A DNA stretch of 64,000 nt from Bolinopsis microptera (Eukaryota; Ctenophora; Tentaculata; Lobata; Bolinopsidae), in the NCBI RefSeq assembly GCF_026151205.1, contig NC_087079.1, forward strand, positions 2,010,028 through 2,074,027, given 5' to 3'. Made by a program: the position numbers and the translations under genes. Below, piece after piece: positions 43,858 to 56,444 of this stretch (positions within the stretch are counted from its first letter, which is position 1; the number at the start of each line of letters is the position of its first letter). The notes beneath the pieces are model-generated. The model did not search any database. It was given only the letters and a program-made list of their open reading frames with translations, and was not told the DNA's origin.

Positions 43858-46800
43858 GTGATACGAGTACAAATTTAAAATAATAGTCTTTATACGTTCC
43901 GAGAGTACAGATCTCTCAATAAATTATGTTACCAAATAACATCAAGGAAGGTGGAACGATGAAATGTCACGCAGAAAATTCTGGGAAAGTTAATCTTCAG
44001 GGCATCTTGAGTGTGATTTTAATTAATTTAAATAGTTTATCATAACACAGTTTTAATGATTTTATCTTACGTCATTAATAAGCTAAGTAAGTTATGTTAT
44101 TGCTGGAAGTTCTGTTATTGTTTGTTCCTCCAATGAAATATATTTATTTGCATTAATAGGTTAGCCCGATGTTATTGCCATTGTTAACATCTGTCAGCCG
44201 TCCGTCCGTCCTTCCTGCTCTTAACATGGGCAATGATGATGAAACTAATCAAATCCTAGAAGTCACAGTGGTCAACTTGCACCTCCTCCCTATCATATTT
44301 GTCTTGCACGTTTATATACCTGAAAGTGAAATTGAAAGTGAAACCCTTCCCCGGTTGTAGTGTCCCGTGAGCTACCTGAAAGTGAAAGTGAAACCCTTCC
44401 CCGGTTCTAGTGTCCCGTGAGTGTTTCTGTTAGACAACTCAATTTTTGGCGATTGATCCTCTAAAAATTTAGTTTAAACTTTAAAAGTTACAAAGACAAT
44501 GTATCCAAATTCTTAAATCTCATTACATATGCTGATATAAGTGATGTGGTTTGAAAACCAATAAAAAGTTCAATGAAAATCTAAAATATTTAAAATTTTG
44601 GGACCCTTTTAGTATTTGTTTCTCAACTATAATTCTATGGTTATTTTAAACAATTTATTTAGCCAACCTTAATTTTATTGAAGTATGTTTAGAAGCTAGT
44701 GAGATTGTAACTAATCGGCCATGTGACCTGCCATGTGACCTGATGAAGTGCTGAAAACATTTAACGCCCTAACGATGACGCAAATGTTTATACTAAATCT
44801 GTATAAAAACTTAAAAAGGGTCTTAAAGTTTAACAATAACTGTTCGCCAAAAATGTGTATGGTTTCAATACTAAAAGTCAGTAATATTCATCAACTTTAA
44901 AATTTGACCCGATAAAAATGTCGAGACTTGTCAAAAAAATCATACCAGCTATACGATTTTACTCGTGAGTTCATTCAAGTTAATTATTGAATTTTTCCCT
45001 AAATTTGTTTTCCTCGCAGATTTTTTCTCAAATTTGTAATTACCGATTTGAGTGAAGTCATGTCATGTTTCTAATTATATCTGCCACGCACTTTCAGTGC
45101 CGTTCAGTTGCATTGAGCCTGTTACATTAACACACAAGAAGCACTAAAAAGTGGCTCACTTCACGCGCCTGAAGTTAAATTATTATCTATCACTGCAGCA
45201 CACTGTCACATACAATTTAGGCCACAGCTATATTATCATAAAAGCGGATACTGGTACGTAGCGCTGTTGTGCTACATTTCAGATGGAACTACCGCAAGTT
45301 TGAGTTTGTTTCTTGAGGGGTTCATTCCAATTTGCGCTCTATTTCATTAGTTTAACTTCATTGTATTCACTTTATTAAAACATTTTCGTAAACTTTAAAA
45401 GTTGTATTTGTTTCATCTTGTATGTTAATGTTATCACAACAAATTTAAAATATGACATAGTTCAATAAAATATACGACTCATGTCAATAAAATATTTGAC
45501 ATGGTTCAATAAATAAATCGAAGATAACATCATTAAAACATTGATAATTGATAATTGATAATTGATATGGTCTACCTCCAACAATTAGTAACAAGTGCAT
45601 ATATTCGACAGTTTTAACAACTTATTAATGTGGATGTTGATGTGATAATTTTTCCGGTTATCGTTGTACATACTCCTTCTCTAAAATCAAAGACCTTCAA
45701 TATTGTGCACTGTTTTTTTTACAGGCGCTATATTTTTTGACATTAGACCTACCCGAGTTAGGTGAAATAATGTATTAACACTAATTTTACTCGCTGCTCA
45801 AATGTATCCCAATTCGTTCCCGGGCTAGGCAATATACCCATTTGGCATGGCATGGCTACAGCATGCCCACAACTCTCCCCAAGAACCAATTGCCAGTGTA
45901 CTGAATACCTGAGCCACAGAGTTATGAGCTCCACTTCCTGGACTGTAACTCATCAGTTACACTAGAATACTAGAATAGCTATCTCACACCTCATCCCCAC
46001 AAAACAATAGCATATAACCCTGACAAAGCTACCTGCAGCGTCTTCCTTATAGCAGCTTTCACTTCATATTCGGCACTTAATATTCGGCACTTAATATTCG
46101 GTACTTATTCGGCACATATTCGGTATTTTCACTTCATGTTCGGCACTTATTCGGCACTTATTAGGTATTTTCACTTCATGTTCGTTACTCCGTTCTGAAG
46201 CTACCTACTATCCAGTCTGAAGCTCCTTACAATCTATCAGCAGCTGTAATGTCGGTATAAGTATAACCCTCAGCAAGCCTCGGCAAGTATTTTCGTGATA
46301 ATGTGGTTGTTGACGCACGCTCCAAACCACCGTCAACCCGGCGTTGTTGAGGTGGCAGAACTTCATTTGATTAGGCTTTTTTGTCGCTGAATTGTGTGAG
46401 AGTGTCACCAATAATGTAATAAGTTGGGGCAACAGGTGATTTTAAACACAGGCTCCAACTAGTCCTGACGTAGTGTTGACCTGCTTGAATTTTAAGCAGC
46501 TTTTCTAATGACCCTACAAATCGTTACCCTTGCCAGCTCTCCAATCCTTAGGCTCTGCAAAGCCCCAAACAATGTAATCTCAAGATCCTTTAAACTTAGC
46601 TCCACACTATAACACCATACTACTCCTCACACTTACACCTACTCAGTACTCACCTACAAACCAGCCTCTGTTTACTGCGCATTTTTAACACGTTCAGTTT
46701 GCGGATGTGTGAATCCTGATCTCCACATCATATATACTTATATACCTTGCACGTTTATACCTGAAAGTGAAAGTGAAACTCCTCTTATCCGAGTTGCTCA

Positions 46801-48485
46801 GTCACACTATTCTACTCCTCACACTTACACCTACAAACTCTCAGCCTCTGTTTACCATGTATTTTCAACACGTTCAGTTCGATCTGCCCACTCATTGCAT
46901 ACTTTACCGGTAGAGTCTAAATTGAATAGTTTGAGATTTCCATTACATTTTATATTTATGCATGTGCCCCACGGGGATGAATTTCTTATTACCAATGTTG
47001 ATATTATATATATCTTTTGAGTAAACATTGGCTGGTACCACGGGCCAGTCCCCAACAAAACTTGCTATTGATTACCACGTCACCAGGTTAGTTACCAGGT
47101 TACCATGTTGGTTACCAGATTACCAGGCTGGTTACCAGGTTACCAGGTTGTTTACTCTGTTTACTGAGCATTTTCAACACGTTGAGCTTGTGGATGTGTG
47201 AATCCTAAGATCTGCCCAATTGTTATTGATTACCCGTCTGTTGAACTGTGAAACAGTGAAAATCTGCGGAAGGACAGTTAGCAGCCATGCTTATATACGC
47301 ATTCCTCAACTCCATTTGCTGGGTAGTATTTTAACTGTGACCCAGACCTCGTCAGGAGGTGTTTTACTATTTCCCTTCTTTAAGGATGCTCCTGTTAAGA
47401 TCCGAGGGATTTAGGGGTTTGGTGTAATTGTTAGGGAGCCATGTTTGGGAGGAAATGCTTCGGAACACTGTCATCTTGTCTTTATCGTGTTGATTGCACT
47501 TTTGTCGGACTTTGATTAAAACTTGTATAATTTTCCGCATAATTTGAATTAGTTATGTTCAGACTTAAAAGGTTTGCGTAGCTTAGTTGAGTCTCTTTAA
47601 TAGCTAAATTATTGTACGCTTTCAAAGTCAGTTGAGCAACACTTGTTGATATGACGTTTAATTTGGTCACGTTGAAAGTTTGCCGTTTTCCTTAGCTTGA
47701 AAAACGTTACAAAAGAGTTCAGGCATTAAACAATTATCAGTTAATCAACTCCTCAACTTTTTATAACAACTCCGAGCCTTTTACAGACTTTAGAAACAAC
47801 CATCATTGAAACACGTTACTTGCCTTTTGATTTATTTTGAGTTTTAAAGTATTTTGACCATGACTAAACTTTTTAACTGCGTAACTCCCGGATCTCAATT
47901 AAGTTTTCACTCTTCACTCAAGAGTTGGTTAGAATATGTTGCCCTGTCTAAACAGTACACTTTAACGCTATTAACCCTCGGCTGATTCTTGTCTAAAACG
48001 CCCGTACTACAAGTTTCAGTATGCTGTTACCTTGTTACGTTAAATCGGCACTCTCGAGTTTCATTTTTATCTTTATTTTCATTTTTATTTTAAGAGTTTG
48101 GCATCGAGCTTCTTTTCTCAGGATCAGCTGGCAATCGTTCAGTCTGTATCATGACTCAATAAGCTTCAACTGTCGACTCGATTCAACTGTCGGAAAACGT
48201 TGTTGAAAGTAATTTCGTGAGGCCTCTTGACATCATGATCTTTTGGCAGAGCAGAATTCGTGTTATCCAGTCTCATACATCTCCCACGTGCAGACGACAT
48301 GAGCACAAATTTCCATAAATTACAGATTATCATAATTGCTCCACATGGCACTGATAGCTTAGTAATGGGCACTTAGCGTTAGCCATTACCGACCTCCGAG
48401 TCACAGACCATAACCTGACTTCACAGTTCACTTGTGTTCTCTTAAACTTGTCTACCTTAACGTCTAAGTGTAAGGTCGACTTCAG
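43858..48485. other. Gene-free stretch with small dispersed repeats
   Basis: No convincing exon is present. A motif starting TTGCACGTTTATA and containing CCTGAAAGTGAAAGTGAAAC occurs near 44305-44345 and 46745-46775. The tail of the first copy is duplicated at once (CCTTCCCCGGTT-GTGTCCCGTGAG near 44345 and 44395). Three diverged copies of a ~100-bp sequence containing ACACGTT(C/G)AG(T/C)T lie at about 46620-46720, 46800-46900 and 47145-47225. A GGTTACCAG short repeat is at 47083-47152, and a TTCGGCACTTA cluster is at 46069-46190. Confidence 0.55.
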
Positions 48486-48570
48486 TCACGGGGCGTTTAT
48501 AAACCCTGTATTTAATGTCCATAGTAGAACTCTACCACTGCAGACTACCTGATCGATTAATAGGTTCAAC

Positions 48571-51500
48571 ACTGTGCCACTCTCCACAGAGAACACTGTG
48601 CTACTCTCCACAGAGAACACTGTGCTACTCTCCACAGAGAACACTGTGCTACTCTCCACAGAGAACACTGTGCCACTCTCCACAGAGAACACTGTGCCAC
48701 TCTCCACAGAGAACACTGTGCTACTCTCCACAGAGAACACTGTGCTACTCTCCACAGAGAACACTGTGCTACTCTCCACAGAGAACACTGTGCCACTCTC
48801 CACAGAGAACACTGTGCTACTCTCCACAGAGAACACTGTGCCACTCTCCACAGAGAACACTGTGCCACTCTCCACAGAGAACACTGTGCTACTCTCCACA
48901 GAGAACACTGTGCTACTCTCCACAGAGAACACTGTGCTACTCTCCACAGAGAACACTGTGCTACTCTCCACAGAGAACACTGTGCTACTCTCCACAGAGA
49001 ACACTGTGCCACTCTCCACAGAGAACACTGTGCCACTCTCCACAGAGAACACTGTGCTACTCTCCACAGAGAACACTGTGCTACTCTCCACAGAGAACAC
49101 TGTGCTACTCTCCACAGAGAACACTGTGCTACTCTCCACAGAGAACACTGTGCCACTCTCCACAGAGAACACTGTGCTACTCTCCACAGAGAACACTGTG
49201 CTACTCTCCACAGAGAACACTGTGCCACTCTCCACAGAGAACACTGTGCCACTCTCCACAGAGAACACTGTGCTACTCTCCACAGAGAACACTGTGCTAC
49301 TCTCCACAGAGAACACTGTGCTACTCTCCACAGAGAACACTGTGCTACTCTCCACAGAGAACACTGTGCTACTCTCCACAGAGAACACTGTGCCACTCTC
49401 CACAGAGAACACTGTGCCACTCTCCACAGAGAACACTGTGCCACTCTCCACAGAGAACACTGTGCCACTCTCCACAGAGAACACTGTGCTACTCTCCACA
49501 GAGAACACTGTGCTACTCTCCACAGAGAACACTGTGCTACTCTCCACAGAGAACACTGTGCCACTCTCCACAGAGAACACTGTGCTACTCTCCACAGAGA
49601 ACACTGTGCTACTCTCCACAGAGAACACTGTGCTACTCTCCACAGAGAACACTGTGCTACTCTCCACAGAGAACACTGTGCCACTCTCCACAGAGAACAC
49701 TGTGCTACTCTCCACAGAGAACACTGTGCTACTCTCCACAGAGAACACTGTGCTACTCTCCACAGAGAACACTGTGCTACTCTCCACAGAGAACACTGTG
49801 CTACTCTCCACAGAGAACACTGTGCCACTCTCCACAGAGAACACTGTGCCACTCTCCACAGAGAACACTGTGCCACTCTCCACAGAGAACACTGTGCTAC
49901 TCTCCACAGAGAACACTGTGCCACTCTCCACAGAGAACACTGTGCTACTCTCCACAGAGAACACTGTGCCACTCTCCACAGAGAACACTGTGCCACTCTC
50001 CACAGAGAACACTGTGCTACTCTCCACAGAGAACACTGTGCCACTCTCCACAGAGAACACTGTGCTACTCTCCACAGAGAACACTGTGCCACTCTCCACA
50101 GAGAACACTGTGCTACTCTCCACAGAGAACACTGTGCTACTCTCCACAGAGAACACTGTGCTACTCTCCACAGAGAACACTGTGCCACTCTCCACAGAGA
50201 ACACTGTGCTACTCTCCACAGAGAACACTGTGCTACTCTCCACAGAGAACACTGTGCCACTCTCCACAGAGAACACTGTGCTACTCTCCACAGAGAACAC
50301 TGTGCTACTCTCCACAGAGAACACTGTGCCACTCTCCACAGAGAACACTGTGCCACTCTCCACAGAGAACACTGTGCTACTCTCCACAGAGAACACTGTG
50401 CTACTCTCCACAGAGAACACTGTGCTACTCTCCACAGAGAACACTGTGCCACTCTCCACAGAGAACACTGTGCTACTCTCCACAGAGAACACTGTGCTAC
50501 TCTCCACAGAGAACACTGTGCCACTCTCCACAGAGAACACTGTGCCACTCTCCACAGAGAACACTGTGCCACTCTCCACAGAGAACACTGTGCTACTCTC
50601 CACAGAGAACACTGTGCCACTCTCCACAGAGAACACTGTGCTACTCTCCACAGAGAACACTGTGCCACTCTCCACAGAGAACACTGTGCTACTCTCCACA
50701 GAGAACACTGTGCTACTCTCCACAGAGAACACTGTGCCACTCTCCACAGAGAACACTGTGCTACTCTCCACAGAGAACACTGTGCTACTCTCCACAGAGA
50801 ACACTGTGCTACTCTCCACAGAGAACACTGTGCCACTCTCCACAGAGAACACTGTGCTACTCTCCACAGAGAACACTGTGCTACTCTCCACAGAGAACAC
50901 TGTGCTACTCTCCACAGAGAACACTGTGCTACTCTCCACAGAGAACACTGTGCTACTCTCCACAGAGAACACTGTGCTACTCTCCACAGAGAACACTGTG
51001 CCACTCTCCACAGAGAACACTGTGCCACTCTCCACAGAGAACACTGTGCTACTCTCCACAGAGAACACTGTGCTACTCTCCACAGAGAACACTGTGCTAC
51101 TCTCCACAGAGAACACTGTGCTACTCTCCACAGAGAACACTGTGCTACTCTCCACAGAGAACACTGTGCTACTCTCCACAGAGAACACTGTGCCACTCTC
51201 CACAGAGAACACTGTGCTACTCTCCACAGAGAACACTCTGCTACTCTCCACAGAGAACACTGTGCTACTCTCCACAGAGAACACTGTGCCACTCTCCACA
51301 GAGAACACTGTGCCACTCTCCACAGAGAACACTGTGCCACTCTCCACAGAGAACACTGTGCTACTCTCCACAGAGAACACTGTGCCACTCTCCACAGAGA
51401 ACACTGTGCTACTCTCCACAGAGAACACTGTGCCACTCTCCACAGAGAACACTGTGCTACTCTCCACAGAGAACACTCTGCTACTCTCCACAGAGAACAC

Positions 51501-52600
51501 TGTGCCACTCTCCACAGAGAACACTGTGCCACTCTCCACAGAGAACACTGTGCTACTCTCCACAGAGAACACTGTGCCACTCTCCACAGAGAACACTGTG
51601 CTACTCTCCACAGAGAACACTGTGCTACTCTCCACAGAGAACACTGTGCCACTCTCCACAGAGAACACTGTGCTACTCTCCACAGAGAACACTCTGCTAC
51701 TCTCCACAGAGAACACTGTGCCACTCTCCACAGAGAACACTGTGCCACTCTCCACAGAGAACACTGTGCTACTCTCCACAGAGAACACTGTGCTACTCTC
51801 CACAGAGAACACTGTGCCACTCTCCACAGAGAACACTGTGCTACTCTCCACAGAGAACACTGTGCTACTCTCCACAGAGAACACTGTGCCACTCTCCACA
51901 GAGAACACTGTGCCACTCTCCACAGAGAACACTGTGCTACTCTCCACAGAGAACACTGTGCTACTCTCCACAGAGAACACTGTGCCACTCTCCACAGAGA
52001 ACACTGTGCCACTCTCCACAGAGAACACTGTGCTACTCTCCACAGAGAACACTGTGCTACTCTCCACAGAGAACACTGTGCTACTCTCCACAGAGAACAC
52101 TGTGCTACTCTCCACAGAGAACACTGTGCTACTCTCCACAGAGAACACTGTGCTACTCTCCACAGAGAACACTGTGCCACTCTCCACAGAGAACACTGTG
52201 CTACTCTCCACAGAGAACACTGTGCTACTCTCCACAGAGAACACTGTGCCACTCTCCACAGAGAACACTGTGCTACTCTCCACAGAGAACACTGTGCTAC
52301 TCTCCACAGAGAACACTGTGCCACTCTCCACAGAGAACACTGTGCCACTCTCCACAGAGAACACTGTGCTACTCTCCACAGAGAACACTGTGCCACTCTC
52401 CACAGAGAACACTGTGCCACTCTCCACAGAGAACACTGTGCCACTCTCCACAGAGAACACTGTGCCACTCTCCACAGAGAACACTGTGCTACTCTCCACA
52501 GAGAACACTGTGCCACTCTCCACAGAGAACACTGTGCCACTCTCCACAGAGAACACTGTGCCACTCTCCACAGAGAACACTGTGCTACCCTCCGAAGAGA
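48571..52600. repeat. 24-bp minisatellite, about 168 copies, two unit types
   Basis: The unit ACTGTGCTACTCTCCACAGA plus GAAC is repeated head to tail for about 4.03 kb with almost no length change. Nearly all variation is one T/C position, CTACTC against CCACTC, mixed irregularly. Three units share a rare ACTCTG change (near 51237, 51477 and 51693), and the last unit is degenerate (CTACCCTCCGAAGAG). Because the unit is eight codons and free of stops in most frames, at least four frames are open for over 1,300 codons. Such open frames are expected by construction and are not evidence of a protein. The near-perfect homogeneity points to recent expansion or ongoing unequal exchange. Confidence 0.98.
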
Positions 52601-54010
52601 GCAATTCATTAACTGTAGCCGAGTACTGCAGCCCTACAGTTATCACTAACAGCTCTGTAATTATTAATCAAATAACCACCACGGTACGAGGGTTCTCTCC
52701 CGCTCTATAATATTACAGACTTATAGAAACCGAGGGTACGTGCGTCATGAGTCAATCACAAAGTACAGAAGTCAGTGCTGCTACCACGTCTGTCAATCCC
52801 TCCACTACACTACCTCACTATATGGATGAGCAGGAGTGCAGCTAGCAGTACCCTCCAATAGTGCCATCATGGTACCCTATAAAGCTATAATAATGATAAT
52901 ATATTACAGACTTATAGAAACCTGGTTGTCGTGACGTGCAGCTGGCAGCAGCATTGTGACCACTGTGCTGCACTCTCCCTTCTCCACCAAATCTCACTAG
53001 GCTCCTCCTCCCGGAGTATAATCTCCCAGATTGTATTTGTATGAATGTCATTAAGTTGTGGGAGGCAGCAGCACAGAGCTATTAGCAGTATTACTACCTT
53101 GTACACTCAGTAGGTGAGTACTAGCGTACAAGCGTACCTTCTTCCGCGTACTAGCGTACCTCATTACTTTACTAAATCCATCCTGGTGTTATAGTAATAA
53201 TCAGCTGTAGTCCCTTATCTTGGTAGTAGATAGTAAGTAAGATAGTAAGGGGGTAATGACGATAATCAAGTTATCAGTCGACTAGTTCCTGATAGCCCTG
53301 TCCAGCTATCATTGTATTATCTATTAACGTGTGTGACTGCTATATTTGTGAAGTTTCGGTTCTCATCAGTCATCACTGACTGGGCATTGTGGGCAGCGTC
53401 CATCAGATTAGTAAATATTAGCATTATGTATATATTGCTAACTGAGCTTGCAGTGGAGTAATAGTAATTTAGTCGCTTATATTAGCTGTTTTATTAGTAT
53501 TATATTGCGGCAATTTATTTAGCGGATGACACTTGCCAACATTGCTCGAACGTGAGATGTTGTGCGTTCTCTTCATAAGATTTCAGTGCTACGTCTGGGT
53601 CGGAAGTAAGGCTATTCTTCGCCAGATCACCCTCTAATATAGCCCTGTTCCGCGTCAGGGTTCACAGCTTTCCCAACTTCCTTCGGTAATAAAGTCAAAT
53701 GGTTTCTTGGTCCATGATTTCCTTTACCGATTCTTTAGCATCTTGCCAAACAATAAGTTTAAAAATGAAGATGAGATTATGGTAATGCCAATTTTTAACC
53801 GTCAGCTCCTCGCCCCATCTGTTATCGTAAAGTGGTGAAACTCTTATCGTGAAGGCTTAAGACTGTGATGTATGAAGCGGCTGCCCGCTGCAAATATTAA
53901 TAAGAGCTCGTTGTGAAGCTGCTATTGTTACAAACAGCAATCAGAAAGTGTCAACCCCTTTGTTAGTTCCACTAAGTTTTCATTGTAATTTATTTGTAAT
54001 TCTGTGATTT
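52601..54010. other. Intergenic stretch
   Basis: No gene was recognised. The 20-mer ATTACAGACTTATAGAAACC occurs twice (about 52712 and 52903). A segment at 53596-53690 resembles 600-715 (shared blocks CGCCAGAT and CCCAACTTCCT), suggesting an old dispersed repeat. Repeats of GTACTAGCGTAC are at 53120-53160. Confidence 0.45.
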
Positions 54011-54113
54011 TAATTTATTATCTTATTTATAAATAAGATAATAAATTAAACCAGGGCCGAGCATGAAATAAGGTAATATAAATATTACCTTATTTCATGC
54101 TCGGCCCTGGTTT
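54011..54113. repeat. Two abutting near-perfect palindromes
   Basis: At 54011-54048 two perfect 18-bp arms (TAATTTATTATCTTATTT and its complement) are separated by 2 bp. At 54048-54113 two perfect 32-bp arms (beginning AAACCAGGGCCGAGCATGAA) are separated by 2 bp. The palindromes share one base. Each could extrude as a cruciform or form a strong RNA hairpin. No ORF and no target duplication is associated. Confidence 0.95.
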
Positions 54114-54440
54114 GGTGGCAATTGCAATTACCTAATCGCTGCTCAGGCAACATATTTCTTAATTACTACAGCAGTTCAACGTTAGAATTGAGTAAAAAAC
54201 TAAACATGCTTGTTCCCGTCATGCTATCTCGACCCCCCGTAAGAAATATTCTTTAATAAATCCTCGTACGTTATACTTCAGCTCGCTCTCCCTTACTTCT
54301 TCCCTTACTTCTTCCCTTGCATGTACAGATAGGTGCTCCACTAAACTCATGTTTAGGTATTGCAAATGTCTTTGTTCTGCTGCGTTGGGACAGTGTAATT
54401 ATGAGACTGGATCTGCTCCTACTATTGTTCATCTCTTTAC

Positions 54441-54640
54441 ATGCCAGCCGCTCTCTCTCATCCCACCCGCTCTCTCTCTTTCCTTCTCTCCAGAACCAGC
54501 CCTCACTCTCATCCCACCCGCTCTCTTTATCTCTCTCTCTCTCTCTCCTTCTCTCCAGAACCAGCCCTCACTCTCATCCCAGCCGCTCTCCCTCCCTCTC
54601 TCTCCAGAGGCAAGCTCCCTCCTCCCTTATCCTCCTTTTA
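54441..54640. repeat. CT-rich repeats, about three ~65-bp units
   Basis: The pyrimidine-rich strand contains repeated blocks of CCAGAACCAGCCCTCACTCT and CATCCCACCCGCTCTCT with a (CT)n core. Three plus-strand frames of 72-127 codons across it are low-complexity Ser/Leu/Pro and are not accepted as genes. Confidence 0.85.
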
Positions 54641-54699
54641 CCCCTACATCCACTTGTAAGGCCATTCTTTGTAAACATACACAAATTAAATGAGATTTA

Positions 54700-56240
54700 A
54701 ATGTGTACAGGTGTTCTTATATAACAAAACTGGGAGAATCGGGGTCGCTTTTATTCATCACATACCAGCTCTTTTATTATTACCCGTAATTCTTACGAAA
54801 CTGGCAAGATCGCTCTTCTTTATCGCCTAATTTTAGCAGCTTTGCCAGCCCAGATCTGCGTGATTGTTAACTTACTGATCATAATACAGAGCAATTACTG
54901 GCTTAAACAGCCACTTAAACAGCCAAACTAGGAGATTTGGATGGGCGTTGATTATTTATGGGATAGAAGAGGATCTTTGTGAAAATATAATCACAGTTTT
55001 GTATGATGAGGCCTTGTAAACGTGAATCGTTATTTGTAACTTGCAATATACTCCTGCTTCTAAATCCAACAATTATAGTTTAAAGCACGCCCAGCTTTTG
55101 ATTTACCGTCGTGGACAATGATGAGGGTGTTGTGTCGGTAAATAAAGTGCGTCCCATTTGAAATCTGATCCAGCGTCGACTGGACTTTGAAGTCAGCCGC
55201 AAAACGGGATTTAAATAAAATTCACCAGAAATTGAACAACGAACTAAGTATTCTCTTTGCTATTTTGTAATTAGGATTTTATTTTGTGCAAGTATATAAT
55301 CTCAACTACTACTTAAGCTTAACCACTTACTACTTATCATTTAGTCTGAGAGCAGGCTTTAGTTCACCAGGCATTTTATCTCATAACGACTCCTCCTAGC
55401 TCTACTACTTTTATTTCGTGACTGTGCCACCTCGTTTGCCCTCTCCCCGTCTCTACTTGCATTGCTCTACAGCAGATAAATGATCGGCTGGAAGAGACTT
55501 AAATATCAAAGCTAAATAGCGGTTAGCTATGGGGTCAGTCATAATAATATTCAATATATATTGGCTCTGAGACTTAGAGTGAATTAGCAAGATTTATAAT
55601 TGAGATGGAAGCCGATTTGCTGGTATGAGTTTGGTTGATTACCGTTAGTAAACAAGGTGTGGTCCAGCTTCACGGACCTACTTCTATCAGGATAGCCGAT
55701 TATAACAGACTCGGAATAATACTTTAGGCCCTCTGCTAGTGTCTACTTGGTCTGCAAAGACATTGTAATCATCGATTATTACGAGCCTGGATTTGAGCGA
55801 TCTGTCTGGATTATAAAACCCCAAAGCCTATAATCCGGAATTGGGAGCCATTTTGTTACTTGTAACGATAAAGTGCTCGTTTAAGTTTTAACGGTAAACG
55901 CGCGTTCCGGTTAAAACAATTACGTGTCTTATTTTAAATTTAGGTGTCGTTTCCGGGCCTATGAGGAGAAATATTAAATATACGTATTTCACATCTTAGT
56001 TCCGGGCCGCTTTCGTTGATTAATAACACCACATTTCATACCCCGCACCAGTATACATTTTTATCTAATTATTTATATGACTCAATTAACAGCGTGTTAT
56101 TTCTGTCCACCAACGTCTAATGCACGGTAATTCTCCCTTGCATTACTGTGGTTTTGGAACCGCTGTCAAGCCACTAATAGTTAAGACCTTACACAGCTTT
56201 TAATTAGCCAGGATTTTATTCGTTCTTGATAATTCGTCAT
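54700..56240. other. Intergenic stretch
   Basis: No gene, RNA gene or repeat was recognised here; it precedes two tandem arrays. Confidence 0.4.
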
Positions 56241-56244
56241 TTCA

Positions 56245-56352
56245 TTCGTTAATAGCTCTTAGTTATTCGCGATTCTATTCGTTTATAGCTCTTAACTATT
56301 AACGATTCTATTCGTTTATAGCTCTTAACCATTAACGATTATATTCGTAAAT
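56245..56352. repeat. ~33-bp tandem repeat, three copies
   Basis: The unit CGATTCTATTCGTTTATAGC followed by TCTTAACTATTAA is repeated about three times with several substitutions, shortly before the 29-bp minisatellite. Confidence 0.8.
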
Positions 56353-56444
56353 GCAGTAATCTGGAATCTTATCTAACCGTTGTAATTGTAACTTTAGCAA
56401 GAGTCATTAGATCGTTTTTGTAAAAGAAGACGGTTAGTTACTCT

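Noticed and set aside
48515-52710. Long ORFs on both strands of the 24-bp array as giant repeat proteins
   Set aside because: The unit is 24 bp and stop-free in most frames, so the ORFs follow from repeat structure. Several frames are equally open, and the unique ends show no signal peptide, domain or splice support.
54317-54700. Ser/Leu/Pro ORFs in the CT-rich repeats
   Set aside because: Low-complexity pyrimidine tract open in several frames at once; no splice or domain support.
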